64,000 bases of DNA from Lepus europaeus (GCF_033115175.1 NC_084831.1:7722540-7786539); one strand, 5' to 3'. Shown: positions 9,763-22,650, counted from the stretch's first letter. Translations and numbers: made by a program. The notes: generated by a model from the sequence alone, not told the origin.

Positions 9763-11639
9763 GTGAGTGCGACGGTCGCCGGGCGCGTCGCGACCCGGTC
9801 TGGGGGAGGCACCGCTCTAGATGGGCGAGTTCGCAGCGCCACCCGGACTCGGCCTGCGCGGGGTCGGGCGTGAAGTTCGCTTGCCAGACGGCCCAGGGTG
9901 CGGGCCTCCGAGCCTCCGGGAAAGTCGTCCGGTGCGGGGGCAGCGCCCAGAGCTGGTCCCCAGCTCCGGGCCCCCGTTTCGCATCGGCTCCCCGCGGGGC
10001 TGGAGCAGCCTCGGTCTGCCCGGGTGAGTTTGATGTCCAGGAATGGCGAGGCCTCCGAGCCCCAGGCCCCTGCCTGTCCCCGCGGGTGGACTTCTCATTG
10101 TGTAAAAGTTGCGCGTGGGTCTGAGGTCGCCCCCCAGGTCGGGCTCTGCCGGGCTAGGGCGGAGGGAGGGGCCGGGGGAGATTCACGACCCCCTCTCTGT
10201 CCGATACACACCCCTCGCCCCCAGCTCAGCGCACTCAGGCCCTTGGCGGGACGTCCGGGGCCATGGAACCCGGCTGCAGGTTCGGCAGGGCGCGTGGGGT
10301 CCTGGGGCCGGCCGGGCATCCGATGGAAGCCGAGCGCGAGGGTCCCCGGGCTCTGCGGAGGACGCGACCGCTGTTGGAGTGGGGTGGGCATCGAGGCACG
10401 CATGGCGCTAAGGGTCGGGAAGACGGCGGTGCGCAGCCAGTCCCGCCGTTGGGAGAACTTTTCCCAACTCCCCGGGGAGGCCCGCAGCTGGGCTGGGAAG
10501 GCGCCTCCTTGGGGGCCTGCTGTCGTCGGCCCCCTGCCCTCCACGGCGGACTCCAGCTCCCTACGATCCCGCCTAGCGCTGGGCGCAGGTCCCCGCCGGT
10601 TCACGCCCGGGTCAGCACCGCGGACAGCGCCCGGAGGTGGCCTGGGACGCCTAACTCCCTGCGGGCGCCTGGGGACCCGCACACGCACTCACACCCGTTC
10701 GCGCGCCAGCAGGGCGCACCGTCCCCTCCGCAGGTGCACAGCCGCCCACAGTCCACATACAGACCCAAGATTCACACACACTGAAGGGAAAGATCTCCCT
10801 ACAAGACCGCTGTGTGGCCCAGGGCAGCGTCTCCCACCTGCAGCCCAGGCTGCCGCCTCTACACGTACTGACTAAGCTCCGGACGCACAGAGAGACTGCC
10901 GGCTTCTCAGACCCGTGCCAGTGACTCACTGAGGCGCCAGGCTTCCGGGCACAGACGCAGCCCCGCTGCCACCGCACGCAGACACACACACTCCCGTCAT
11001 CCCCCACCCCCACCCCCAGCCTCTCCTGCTCCTGTGGAGAAGCGGCCCGAGGTGGAGCAAGCCTCTGAAACACCCCCTGGCCTGGTCACCAAAGGGAGCA
11101 GGAGGTGGTGACTCGGTGGCTGCTCTGGGCAGAAGCCCAGCCCAGCGGACACCTTTCCGGGTCCTGGTTTTAACCTCACGGTCCATGTCGCCCACTCCCC
11201 TTCCTCAGACCTTGCTCCAGACACCTCTTTCCCGGCCAGGGGCCATATTCCCAGCTGGCGGGGTCAGTGTCCCTGCGGTGTTGCCTCCCCCAGGCTTGTC
11301 CTCCAGCACCGCCCTCCATTCAGTCTTGATCTGTCCAGCTGTCCATCCGAGGCCTGGACCTGACCCAGTCTCTGCTCAGGGGGAGCCGACTTCGTTCTCC
11401 CAGCCTTGCCTCCTCGGCTGTGGGCCCCTGACCCCTTGCCCTCCTCCCCCGATGCTTCAGCAACTTCTGCCTCCCTGCTCGATCTTCCCCAAGGGGCCAG
11501 GAACCTGGGGGTGCAGGGTTCTGCACAAGCCCCCGACCCCTGGAGCTTTGGAGGATCTGATGCCCACACACTGCCTGCCCTTTCACACCTCTCCCGCTGT
11601 TCCCAGACCCTTCATAAATTCGGTGCAGAGACAGGGCCT

Positions 11640-11780
11640 CAGCAAGATGTTGTGGACAGAGCCCTAGACTAGAAGTGGGGAGGCTAGATTCTAGTCTCAG
11701 TTTGACCACAGGCTCCCAGAGTCCCTTGGGCTAACCGCTTCCGTCTCTGAGCCTCGGGCTTCCCATCTATAAAAGGACAG
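11640..11780 (+). mobile_element. MIR SINE fragment, interrupted by a C-SINE
   Basis: GACAGAGCCCTAGACTAGAA, TTCTAGTCTCAGTTTGACCA, then CGTCTCTGAGCCTCGGGCTT and CATCTATAAAAGG in MIR order. It stops where the C-SINE target-site duplication begins. Confidence 0.7.
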
Positions 11781-12141
11781 AGCTGGGGCCAGGGCTGTGG
11801 TATAGGGAGTTGAGCCACCGTCTGCAGCAGTGCTGGCGTCCCGTAGGGGTGCCAGTTCACGTCTCGGCTGCTCAACTTCGCATCCAGCGCCCTGCTAATA
11901 CATCTGGGAAAGCAGCAGAGGATGGCCCAAGTGCTTGGGCCGCTGCACCCGTATGGGAGACCCGGACAGAGTTCCAGGTTCCTGGCTGTAGCCTAGCCCA
12001 GCCCCAGGAGTTACAACCATTTGGGGAGTGAACCAGCAACTGGAAGATATCTCTCTCCCTCTCTCTCTATAAATATCTATCTATCTCTGTTTTCCTCTAT
12101 CTCTCTGTAACTCTGCCTTTCAAATAAAATAAAATTTTTTA
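11781..12141 (+). mobile_element. C-SINE with target-site duplication
   Basis: A full-length copy from CCAGGGCTGTGGTATAGG to a CAAATAAAATAAAATTTTTT tail. AAAAGGACAG occurs on the left at 11771-11780 and on the right at 12142-12151, each followed by an AGCTGGGG-like sequence. This is a target-site duplication within MIR sequence. Confidence 0.9.
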
Positions 12142-12774
12142 AAAAGGACAGGAGTAGCTGGGGCCACATTTAGGTCCCCTTCTTGCCCTAATAATTTGAA
12201 ATATTGACTCTCTACTGAGTCTCTTGGGTTGGGGGGAGGGGGCTGAAAACCACAGTTCTAACCCCAGAGGTTGTGATACCTTTCCCTCTCCTTAGAGCAT
12301 CCATCACGGGAAAACCATCCTGTCTGCCCCTGAGTGAGAGATGTGCACATGATTTCCTTCACAGGAATGTACATGCAAGTCGTTTGCTGGCTTAAGGTCA
12401 GACCACTGAAGTACAGTCTCCATGGGGGTTGGCGCTGGCTCAGTTAGCAACTGAAGTCGTCTGCGTGAAGCGCCAGTTCTTGCTGGTAGACGCTTCGTGA
12501 GTGAATGAAGAGTAGAGGCTGAAACCTGGGTCTCCTGATCCACAGATCCTTGGCATTATGGGTCCTCTGACAGTTTACACCTGCTGCCCGTATCCGCATT
12601 AGCCCTGCGTGCACCTGCCATCCAAAGGCACCTAGGACTGAGTTAAGGAGTCAGACCCCGGGCTGGTTATAGATGACCACAGGGAGTAGAGGGGCTTGGC
12701 AATCAGTCCCAAGCCCCTGCGACTGAACTGGGTAGACTGCCTGTGAGCAATCGGTTGCTAGCCGGCTTCTGTGG

Positions 12775-12827
12775 CTGGGGAGGGGGAGGAGGAGGGGGAG
12801 GGGAGGGGAATGGGGAGAAGGAGACAG
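12775..12827 (+). repeat. G-rich purine tract
   Basis: Repeated GGAGGGGGAGGAGG-type sequence with at least four runs of three or more G, so it could form a quadruplex. It lies in intron 1 outside any recognised SINE. Confidence 0.75.
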
Positions 12828-13699
12828 CCGTCACCAGCACAGCCTCTTCTCCCAGCCCCCGGAGCTGGGGCCAGCAAAAGCAGTCCTCCAAGTGAGGTGC
12901 TGAAGATGAGGTGGCTTCCCTAGCGTAAGCAGCGAGCTCCCTGTGGGTCGGGAAAGCAGGCACCCAAAAACGGCGGCCGTGGCAGGTTTGCTACCGGTCC
13001 TGCTGGTGCCGTTAATGATCTTAGCCTTTTTTTAGTGGGAAGCTAAGATCAGCCCCTTGGGTTCCATTCCCCCTCTTTGAAATTGTTTCCCTGCTCGAAC
13101 CCCTGTTGAACCCCTCACCCCACCCGAATATGGGGAGTTCTACTAGGGGCTGGGACACTGAGGCCGGGCCGGCCATCGTGGTCCGTCCTAGCCAAGAGAG
13201 GGCTTGTCCCTGGATATGCTTGTCTCCCATCCTTCCCTGACCTGGGAAGGGCGGGTGGCAAGTCTGGCACAAAACCCTTCCAAGCTGTATTCCAATGCGC
13301 CAAAGCCCAGGGAAAATAAATTAAGAGAGCAGTGTCAGCCCGAAATAGGAACATGCACCAAGTTCCAAATATGCATGTTTTCCAGAAGTCGCATTTCACG
13401 GGCAGGCAGTGCAGCTCATGCTCCAGCGACTCGACAAAGGCCAGAGGCAGGAACACGGCCGGGACTGGTGCAGGGACGGGGCCAGAGCCTCCTGCCGTGA
13501 GTGCGCTCCCTGGCTGGCCACAGGGAGAGCAGACGGCCGGCCAGACTCTCGCTCTGCACCAGCTGGGAAGTCCTCCGCTGGGAGGAGGGCCATGAATCTG
13601 TGTCTGTGTTTGTCCAGGCTCTTTGGAAATGGGCTGGTGGCCTCAGGTGCTCTCGGCCCTACAGTGGGAGGCGGGTGAGAACAATGCCAATCATTTTAG

Positions 13700-13935
13700 C
13701 TGCCGTTTGTTGAATACCTACCATGTGCAGGAGGACAAGGATCTGCTGGGATGGTCTCACCGCAGCCTCACAGCCGTCAGCCTCACAGCATGCCGGTTGT
13801 GGGTCTCACTTAATATATGGGCCAACCAAGGTCCAGAGGTGGGAAGGCACTTGTCCAAGGTCACACAGTTGGAAGAGCTCAAGTGGGGATCAGATCTTGA
13901 TCTAAATGATGCAGAAGCCCCCGTTTTGCCCACTA
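13700..13935 (-). mobile_element. MIR SINE, nearly full-length, antisense
   Basis: TTGAATACCTACCATGTGCA at one end, then CTTGTCCAAGGTCACACAGT and GGGGATCAGATCTTGA at the other. The order matches the MIR reverse complement. Confidence 0.7.
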
Positions 13936-14439
13936 CCTGCATTGTATTTACCTGTTCATTCAGTCAATAATATTTTTGCCCAAAAAAATTATGTGATGAT
14001 TTTCAAAAGGGTCTAGATCCTTCTGCCAGCTGGGCCAGGGTGAGAGGCAGGGCTGCTCCCCACCTCGACCTCTGTCCCCAACCAGCAGAGCCTGGTCGTG
14101 TCTCCTGGGAGAGGGCCTCGGGCAGGAGCTCCCCTGTGAAGCCTGGGCCGTGAACAACCCCTAACTGTCTAAGAGGCCAGGGCTGCAGAGCTGTGAGCTG
14201 CCCAGTGCCACACAGCATGTTGGTGGCAAAGCCGGAGTCTCAGAGTCCCATGAGTGTGTGGGAGGCATCCAGACGGCACCGGGGGAGGAGCAGAGCCAAT
14301 GCAGGCAGAAAACCTAACAACTCCCATCAGAGCACAGAGACAAAAGGCCGCTGCTGCCACGGTGCTGTCCTCTCCGGCTCCCCCTGACATCACGCCTGCC
14401 CCATCTCCACCTGTTCATCATGAGCGATCACCATCACAG

Positions 14440-14605
14440 AGGCGGAGCCTCTAGCGCGTGCCAGGCACGTGCTGGGTTCTCTGTACCTTAACTGATGTGA
14501 TCCACGTGGCCGCCCTGGAGGTGACCATCCCTATTCCATTTCACTGAGGCCAGAGAGGTGGAGACACCTGCTCCAGGCCACACAGCCAGTAAAGAAGCAG
14601 ATGGA
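14440..14605 (-). mobile_element. MIR SINE, antisense
   Basis: GCGTGCCAGGCACGTGCTGG, ATTCCATTTCACTGAGGCCA, then CACACAGCCAGTAAAGAAGC, in MIR reverse-complement order. Confidence 0.7.
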
Positions 14606-15774
14606 GCCAAGCAGAGCCGCTGCTAGCAGGTGCACCCTGGGGGTGAGACAAGGGACAGTTTGGAACAAAGCCTGGGGGTGGGGGAGGTGCTGTGGGCAGC
14701 CCCAGGATGATTTCTGTCACAGCTCCGGGCCCTGTCACACTGACGGGCACTCGGGCAGGCAGCAGCTGTGGCTCTGCCGAAACCTGAAGGAAGGAAGCCA
14801 AGTGTGGTGTCCCGTACCAGTGCCCAGAGGACATTCTCGGCGTGGAGGACCCGGGGAGCCCAGGGGAGGGAAGCCCCTGGAGCGGGCACCGGTGCACGGG
14901 GAGCCCCTGCGTGGCCCAGTTCTGCTAGCTCCACCCCCTTCCCTCTTCTTCTCCCTCTGTGGAATGGGCCAGGAGCCTGAGCAGTTTGGAAATGGCTGCA
15001 GGGTAGCAGCTTAGGGTCTTGGTGTATATGCAGTGAACTTGGCAATGGCCGCAAAGAGGCAGGGACGACAGGAAATGTCCTCGTTGGCCGTGGCTGCCGG
15101 CAGGTGCTATCCAGGCCCCTCCCAGAGGACGGTCCTAGGAGACGGCGGCCAGAGGCTTACTCTTCCGGCTCCTAGCATCGGCCTGAGCAGCCCTGGGTGC
15201 CAGGAGTCTGGCTGTGAAGTACAGGAGTCTCCTCTGTCGTTGTGGGGCTCACCACGCCCCCACCCCACCCCGATGGCTGACCCGAGTCTCCCGCTGGAAG
15301 GCACGGAGGCCCCCTGTGGCCTCTGGGGCTGAGAGGACGTGATCCGGGCCTGCGAATGTTTTCCATGCTCCGTACTCTCCCCCTGCCCCGCCACCCGCAC
15401 AGCTGGGCACTGTCCCAGCTTGATGTCTTGGAGGGAGGAGGAGACCATCCGCCCAGCCATCTGCTCCAGGCGTCCGACACCTACCCTGGCACCTGGACAC
15501 TTCGTCCTTGGCCAGCCCGTGGTCATGGAGGAGACGCGGCTGCCAGCTGGAAGCTGTTGAACACCTCGCTCCTTTCCTCTCCTGGCTGGCAGATTAAGCG
15601 GGGCTGAGGGTGGGGAAGGCCGTGGCCACTGGTGTTCCCAGGATGCTGGGGGAGGAGACTGTGTTGCTCCCATGGTCCAGTGCTTTGCCGTCTGCTGGAG
15701 AATCGCTCGTGGTGTTGGCAGCGGGCGGCGTGCAGGCCCATCACCCGAAGGCAGTGATGATCATAACGGTCGCC

Positions 15775-15940
15775 GAGCTCGCATTGTCTACTACCTGCGG
15801 GCACTGGACTTAGCTATGAATATTAACTCATTGCCTCCTCACACCTGCCCAGTGAGGGGGACGAGAAACATGAGACACAGACGGACGGAGCTGCTTGCTA
15901 GGAGGTCCCGGAGCTGGTTTCAGCCCGAGCCAGCTGCCCA
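15775..15940 (-). mobile_element. MIR SINE, antisense, diverged
   Basis: GTCTACTACCTGCGGGCACT, then TTAACTCATTGCCTCCTCAC, GAGAAACATGAGACACAGAC and TAGGAGGTCCCGGAGCTGG follow the MIR reverse-complement pattern. Confidence 0.6.
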
Positions 15941-17394
15941 CAGGTGTCGGAGTCCAACCACCCCACGGCGATTAGGGCCCACGCTGCGGCCTCTCCGTGG
16001 ATTGGATTTGGGTCATTAAGGATGACTGGGAGTGAAGCCTGGTACCTTTGGGTCCTCCAGGATTCTGGCTGTGATCAGTGCCCCTGGACTCAGGGACCGG
16101 GTGACCAGGGCTGACCCGACAGTCTGCTTTTCCACTGTGCAGATGTGGGCAGCAGCTGGCAGACTGGCAAGACTTTGCGGGCTCTCGTCCAGCTGTTTCC
16201 CCTTTGAGTCCTCGTGGACACAGCTGGGACTTGCATCCCCCTGGGCGCGGCTGTGGGCGGGAAATTCCCAGCTGGCGAGAGGCTTGCCAGCACGTCATCT
16301 TGTGACTTCACCGCGGCGGAATGTCGGTTTTGCTTCCTCCCTGTGGTCCTGGCCCCAGGGACATCAGGCTAAGCCAGAGAGAAAGCGGGCTTTGGGAAGC
16401 TGGGCAAGGCCGGGCTGGCTGTTGCAGGTGCCCTGCGAGGGGACCTGCCTTCCCGCCCTGGGGGCCCGGAGACTCTGAGCAGATGTCCCAGACTCGCAGA
16501 GCCGGAAGCTTGCCTGCCAGCCGAGGGGCATTCTTGGGCGTTAGTGACATGAGAATGAACTGGGATGAGAAGGATCAGGGAGCCTCCGGGAGGAAGGGAG
16601 TTCAGACATCTCCGAGTGATGTCTGATGATTTAAGCCCGCGTCCTCATTTTATACAGCGAGCGCCAACAAGTGAATGAGGTAAGGCCACCGATGAGCGAA
16701 TAAATGAATTAGTGAGCGGGCTGAGGGACGGCGACAGTCACAGCTTTGATCTGGAAGGGCCTGACCCCACTGCTGCGAAGGGGGGAGTCCTGTTCTCGTC
16801 CCCTTCCCCCTCCCCCGACGCAGGAGGAGCCCTGGAGCCAGCCCTGCTCTTTAGGCGAGGCCTGTGGGTCTGGGAAGCCCGGGGCACCTCCCTTCCTGGG
16901 GAGATGTGGGGAGGCTGCAGCCAAGCACGGGTGTGCCCAGCTCTGGTGCCCTGAGGGTGTTTATTGGTCGTTGCCGGGGGTGAGGGGGTAGCTGCCCTCG
17001 CCACCATCACCAGCTTTGCCGGGGGCAGCATTGAAAGGGAGCAGTCGGCTGCATTCCTCCCCCAACTGCCTAAAAGCCCAAGTCCATTCTTTGTGTCCCT
17101 GCACATCTGCTCTCGGACCACAGCGCTGGCCCAGGGTGGGGAGGGGCAGCAGCCCCCTTGGCTCAGGGTGAGGGAGAGGTGGTCTGAGCCCTGACCTTGC
17201 CCTCTCGCTGCACACCTCTGGTCACGGAGTTTCTCCCCAATGCAGTCCCGGGTTCTGAGAAATCTGCAGCCTCCTTCACCTTCCCGGCAGGCTCGCCCTA
17301 GCCCTGGACCACCCCCATCTTCTCTCCTGCCTCACTCCTGTGTCCTGGCCCGTGGGGGCCTCCAGAGGACAGAATGGGAGGCACCAGAAAGCTT

Positions 17395-17480
17395 GTGGGG
17401 TCCAGCTGCCCGTTTGACAGAAGGGTAACTTGAGGCTCAGGAAGGAGAGAAAACTGCCAAAGATCACAAGCAAACAGGGG
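17395..17480 (-). mobile_element. MIR SINE fragment, antisense
   Basis: CCGTTTGACAGAAGGGTAAC, then TTGAGGCTCAGGAAGGAGAG and CAAAGATCACAAGCAA resemble the MIR reverse-complement core. Confidence 0.5.
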
Positions 17481-18114
17481 GCCGAACCTCGCACTGTAGA
17501 GAGGGAGAGACCCTGTGCCCGTCGAGCAGGATTGGGGAACAGCAGAGGTTCTGGGATTCTGGAACCCAGGGAGCGTGCCTGGGACTCCCCTGGCATCTGG
17601 GGCTGGGAGCAGCAGTTTGTGGTCCCTAGAGCCCTGTGCCTCCAAGGTATTTTATGAGAAGGGCAGCTCAGGTGCATCTAGGGGGAGAGGGGAGATTGAG
17701 GAACCACTCCTATGAGCTGGCCAGCCTGACCCTGACTCCTGGCTCCATAGGCTGACCCCAGGGGGCCAGTGTCACACTCCCCATCCTGGCTGAGGGATGG
17801 ACTAATACCCCCTCCCCACTGCCCATGGCTGATCTGTCAGTCAGCAGGGTAGCCAGGAAGTCCCGCCCCAGACCTGTGCAGGTGCTGCAGGGGTTTCCAC
17901 CTGGGCATCTGGGAGAGGGGGAGATGGAATGTCAGCCCCTGACATGTCCGCCCCCCTTCCCAACCCGGGCCCACTGTGCCAGTCTCCGCCGTGCCCAGAC
18001 CGTGGCTGGCATGGCTCAGGGACTGAGTGTGCACGCGTGTGCACACTAGCGGGGGTTGGGAGAGCTGACTAGGGCTCTGAAGGTTTTCAGACATGTGAGA
18101 CTCAAATAAAATCT

Positions 18115-18215
18115 CACATAGTGAGAAGAGTGCTGAGCTTATCAGAAACCAAGTTCAAATAAATCCCTTTACTTCAGCTTCAGTTTTCTTGTTTGCAAAT
18201 TGGAAATAATTCATA
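18115..18215 (+). mobile_element. MIR SINE fragment
   Basis: ACCAAGTTCAAATAAATCCC, CTTTACTTCAGCTTCAGTTT and GCAAATTGGAAATAATTCAT follow the MIR mid-region. Confidence 0.5.
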
Positions 18216-20185
18216 GGAGGAGAAAACCTCCAGGAAAATGATCTGCGGGCTGGAAGTGGCTGCCGGGATCGGTCTCCTGCCGTCCGATCAAGGACGGGGG
18301 CACACGGCTCCGACCAACTCCTTGCTGTGTGCCTTGCTCTGATGCTGCCTCCTGAGCCCTCCACAAATCCAGCCAGCAGGGGCTGGGGGAGCCCCTCACC
18401 TCGAGGGACACAGATTCGCCCTAAGGGTCTCACTTTCCGGGCAGTGGCGGTGGGGGCACAGCCGCCTCCCAGAGCGCCGTCCGGCCGCAGCAGACACAGC
18501 ACTTGCCGGATGTGCCTTTCCATCTTCCAGCTTCCGATTTGCCCCCAAGCTCCTCTGGGTGGGCTGGGACTGTGGGTGCACGGTTGGTGGGCTGGGTGTG
18601 TGGGCTGGCGGTGAGGGAGGGGTATCAGTCTCCAAGGCCCTCCCCAGAGCTAGGAACTGGCACGGGGCCACCCACTGTGCCCCAGCAAGGCTGGTAGTCC
18701 TGCTGGGTGCTGGCTCTGCCTCCGCACTTGGGTCACAACTGGGCACCAGCGGATCCAGAGGCTGCCTCTTCCCACCAGCCGGCTGGCAGGTGAGAGCTGC
18801 CTCTCCGGAGACGTCTGCTGACTTGTTCTGGGTCACACCGCAGCCCAGTGGCAGGACAGGTCCCTAAGCCCAACCCCTCAGGCCACTTCTGCTGCCCTAG
18901 GCACCCCATCCCTTGCTTCTCCCACCCCCCTTGCCCCTGAGCTTGAGCTCCCGGGAAGAGCTGTCTGGAGTGGAGAAGGAAGGGGAATCGCTCCACGTGT
19001 TTGTTAATCGGGTCTCAGAGAGAAGCGAGGGCTCTGAGCTCATCGGCCAGGAAAGAATCTAACTTGGCTTTTCTGGCCATGGTCATTGGGCATATATTTG
19101 GGGGATCTTTTTATTTTTTTTTATTAACCCAGCAGTCTGGGGCCCAGAAGTGGCCCCCTGGGGGCTCCAGGCTCGGCAGCTGCAGTCTCCAGCCGCAGAA
19201 GGAACTCTGGGCGGTGACCAGGATTTGGGATTAAGGGGAAGGAGGCGACAGTAGGAGGGGGCGGGGACTGGTTGGCCCAGGCAGGCTGGAAGGTTTTCAG
19301 GAACCTTCTGATCTTGAGGTCATGAGCACCTGGGAGCCTGCTCGCATCTCACGGGTTCTCTGGGTGTTGCTGTTTACTGAAGCTGCTTTGTGGGCTCCAG
19401 GAGCCACGGCTGCTGAGTCAGGGTTAGGAGGCTTGAGTTGTGCAAGGTGGAGGGCAGCTTGGGGGACTGGGGACACCCCCTTTGGCAGGAGAGCAGGGTG
19501 GCTGCAAGGACGGGCCCTGGCCGAGGCCTGCAGAGGCTCTGGTCCAGCCCCAGCCTGGAGCTGCCTTGGAGAGCTGAGGTTGGATCAGAGACGGCGTACG
19601 GAAGTGAGGCTCCTGGCACGCGCTGGAAACACAGCGGTGCTTGGTGGGTAGTGGGCCATCTGCTTGAGCCCCTGGCGAGGGGCCCGAGAGATCCCTTGGC
19701 CTTCTGTCTTCTTCCAGAGATGGCTGGCAGCTCTGGGTGGCCTGTTTGTGTCCCCTGCTCTGGTTACAACGTCCTCTTCCTGTCCCAGATGCCATCATTT
19801 CTTCCTTCCCAATGGCTGAAGGAAAAGATGCTGCAAAAAGTCCTGGCCAGAGATCCAAGGGCTGAGCCTCACATGTGAGCCTAGCGGGGAGGGGCTGGAG
19901 AGGGGCTCCCTCACCTGCTGGAGGCTGAGCAGGGGCTTCCAGAGAGTGGCCCTTGACCCCCTGCGTCAGGTCACCTAGGGAGGCTCCTGGGCCCCGCGCC
20001 CTGAGGATCTGCTCTGGCATCTGCATTTTAAACGAATGTATCTGGTGACTCAGTTCATGTTCTAACCCAGGGATGTTTGGTAGAGAGGAGAGGCGTCTGC
20101 TGTGGCCAATGTATCTGCCTGCCCCCAAGCAGGGGCACCATCTGGGGGGCCCTGGCCACTTGGGAAGTGCATAAGAATCACACAG

Positions 20186-20559
20186 GCAGCCAGGGCTGTG
20201 GTGTGGTGGGTGAGGCCGCCACCTGTAGTGCCAGCATCCCATATGGGCGCCAGTTCGAGTCCCAGCTGCTCCACTTCCCATCCAGCTCTCTGCTGTGGCC
20301 TGGGAAAGCAGTGGAAGATGAACCAAGTCCTTGGGCCCCTGCACCCATGTGGGAGACCCTGAGAGCTCCTGTCTCCTGGCTTCAGATCGGTGCAGCTCCT
20401 GGCTTCAGATCCGAGCAGCTCCTGCCATTGTGGCCACTTGGGGAGTGAACCAGTGGATGAAAGATCTCTCCCCCCCACCCCACCTCTGCCTCTGCCTCTG
20501 CCTCTCTATGACTCTGCCTTTCAAATAAATAAGTAAATCTTAAATAAATAAATAAATAA
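20186..20559 (+). mobile_element. C-SINE with 13-bp target-site duplication
   Basis: A full copy from GCAGCCAGGGCTGTGGTGTG to a TCAAATAAATAAGTAAATC tail. A short internal duplication repeats the AGCTCCTGGCTTCAGATC segment. The flanks AAGAATCACACAG (20173-20185) and AAGAATCATATAG (20560-20572) form a 13-bp target-site duplication with two mismatches. Confidence 0.92.
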
Positions 20560-21387
20560 AAGAATCATATAGCCCCCCGGGGGGGGGGTCGTGTCTCCAT
20601 CCCCATCTTATAAATACAGAAACTAAGACTTGTCCAACGCCCCTGGCTGGAGGCAGGGCTGGGATCTGAATGCGGACTACCCGGCTACACAGGCCGTGCT
20701 TAGCTCACCCCTGCCCTGACTCCGGCCCCGCTTGTCCCTGGTGTCCCTCTTAGTGTTGGGAGGACCAGATCTGCCCCCCTGAGCCCCCAAAGGGAAGTGA
20801 CAGTGGTTGTTGCACCCGTTAATGTGGAGTGCCTCTGGTGCCAGCCAGGCCGCCCCCGGGTGATCTACTGCCCGGAGCACAGCTTGTTTGCCTGATATAT
20901 ATCGAGCTGTTGGGTTTACGAGTCAGCGCCCTGCGTTTCCTCACCAGCTGTCAGCCGGGGGAGGCCGGCCGTTCTTCATGCGCTGCGTCGCTGCAGCCCG
21001 CCCTCCCCTGAGAGATGCGGGGCTTGAACAGGCTCAGCGCAGAGCTCCCCTCCTCTCCCCCTCCCCCAGCTACACAGAAGCCCAGGTTTTTCTTTGCAGA
21101 GAGAACTGGTCACTTGCATCTGTCCAAGTTCCCTGCTTTCAAATTGAGCGCAGGATGGTGTTTCGCGGCGGGGGGCGGGGGGCGGATCTCATGGGGAGGG
21201 GGTGCTGGTGCCTACTTCAGCTGCGGCCAGGCAAGCCAGGTTCCCCGGAGGCTGGGCTGTGGAGAGGGACTTAGGGTCTTCTGTGGAGGAAGGACCCAGA
21301 CAAGTGCCATACCCTGTCCTCTCTGGGTTCGAGAGCATTTCTGTTCTGTTGCCATTCTCATTTGAGATTCTGGATAGGACTTGAGAC

Positions 21388-21690
21388 TTTTTCTTTTTCA
21401 AGGCAGAGTTACAGAGAGGGACAGGCAGAAGCAGAGAGAAAGAGAGGTCTTCCATCTGCTAGTTTATTCCCCAAATGGCCGCAATGGCCAGGGCTGAGCC
21501 AGGCTGAAGCCAGAAGCCAGGAGCTTCATCCTAGTCTCCCACGTGAGTGCAGGGGCCCAAGCACTTGGGGCATCTTCAGCTGCTTTCCCGGCACATTAGC
21601 AAGGGGCTGGACAGGAAGTGGAGCAACCGGCACCTGTATGGGATGCCGGTGCTGCAGGCAGCAGCTTTGCCTGCTCCACAGCGCCAGCCC
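21388..21690 (-). mobile_element. C-SINE, antisense, with target-site duplication
   Basis: Reverse-complement C-SINE from the TTTTTCTTTTTCAAGGCAGA tail side to CCTGCTCCACAGCGCCAGCC. The flanks GACTTGAGAC (21378-21387) and GACTTGACAC (21691-21700) are a target-site duplication with one mismatch. Confidence 0.9.
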
Positions 21691-21840
21691 GACTTGACAC
21701 TGCTAGAGAGAAGGTTGGGAAAGGCTTTGGGGGAGGCTCCCTGCTTCACTCCCCAATTTCTCTCTGGGATGCTGCATGCCCCCAAATCATCAGGATTTTC
21801 CAAAAATACAGAACCAAGAGGATCTGTCATCTGTCTCCAT

Positions 21841-21882
21841 CTACCTGTCTACCTATCCATCCATCCATCCGTCCATCCATCC
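21841..21882 (+). repeat. CATC/CTAC tetranucleotide repeat
   Basis: About 40 bases of imperfect CATC and CTAC units. Its length may vary between individuals. Confidence 0.8.
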
Positions 21883-22469
21883 TGGAGCTGAGAAGTTCCA
21901 AGACATGCATTCTGCAGGCTGATGACCCTGGGGAGCCAATGTTCAAGTTCAAGTCTGAAGGCCTGAGAACCCAGGAGCCAAAGGCCCAAAGCTGCAGTCC
22001 GACAGCCAACAGGCTCCAGGTCCGGACAGAGCCAGTGTTTCAGCTGGGTCCGAGAGCCAGAAAAGACTCCCGCCCGGCCATGCAGTCAGTGGGAAGCGCT
22101 CTCTCTTACTCACCTTTCTGTTCTGTCCAAAACGCGAGGCCCAGTCTGTTAGGACTGTCCCTGTGCTTTCCTCAGTCTGCTGAGCCAGATGTTAACCTCT
22201 GGAAGCTCGCACAGACACACCCAGGGTCACCTCTGGCCCCACAAGCTGACACTTGAAGGAAGGCCAAGCTTCTGAGGGTGGCAGGGACATCCGTCATCTC
22301 CTGCCCCGAGTTGTCATTCGCTGCAAGCAGGATTGCCAGGACCGAGTGATTCCAGGTCTTGGGGAGGGGTGGGGGGTGCCAGCTTGCTAAAGAGCAAGCA
22401 GTGTTGGCATCAGTGCGTGTTGGCATCTTGGTTCTCAAGAGCTGTCCGGCTTGGCAAAGGGAGTCTGGG

Positions 22470-22650
22470 CTTTGGGGAGTAGGCCTGAGGGTGAACTCTA
22501 GATGAGTCCCTCATCAGCTGTGTGACCACCAAGAAGCTACTCAGCCCCTCTGATTTGTGTTTTCTTCTGTGAAATGGGATTGCTCGTCATGCCTTCCTTG
22601 TGGGGCTGCGAACAGAACACTGGGCACTCGGTAGTCAGAGCTGATTGTTG
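22470..22650 (+). mobile_element. MIR SINE fragment
   Basis: CATCAGCTGTGTGACCACCA, then CTTCTGTGAAATGGGATTGC and CTTGTGGGGCTGCGAACAGA are in MIR order. Confidence 0.65.

Larger units (their letters stand above)
9150..10750. promoter_or_regulatory. CpG island at the DISP3 promoter
   Basis: The stretch is very GC-rich with undepleted CpG, unlike its flanks. It contains several GC boxes, including GGGGCGGGGC at 9207-9216 and C-rich copies near 9281-9297. It spans the TATA-like box, the non-coding first exon and the start of intron 1. Predicted peptides here come from GC-rich composition in all six frames. Confidence 0.88.

Noticed and set aside
9180..9842. Long open frames on both strands of the CpG island
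   Set aside because: All frames are open because of GC content. The peptides are Arg/Pro/Ala low complexity and overlap the inferred non-coding exon.
20573..20590. C-run followed by G-run (short palindrome)
   Set aside because: A homopolymer junction just after a SINE duplication. Easily due to slippage or assembly error, with no further structure.
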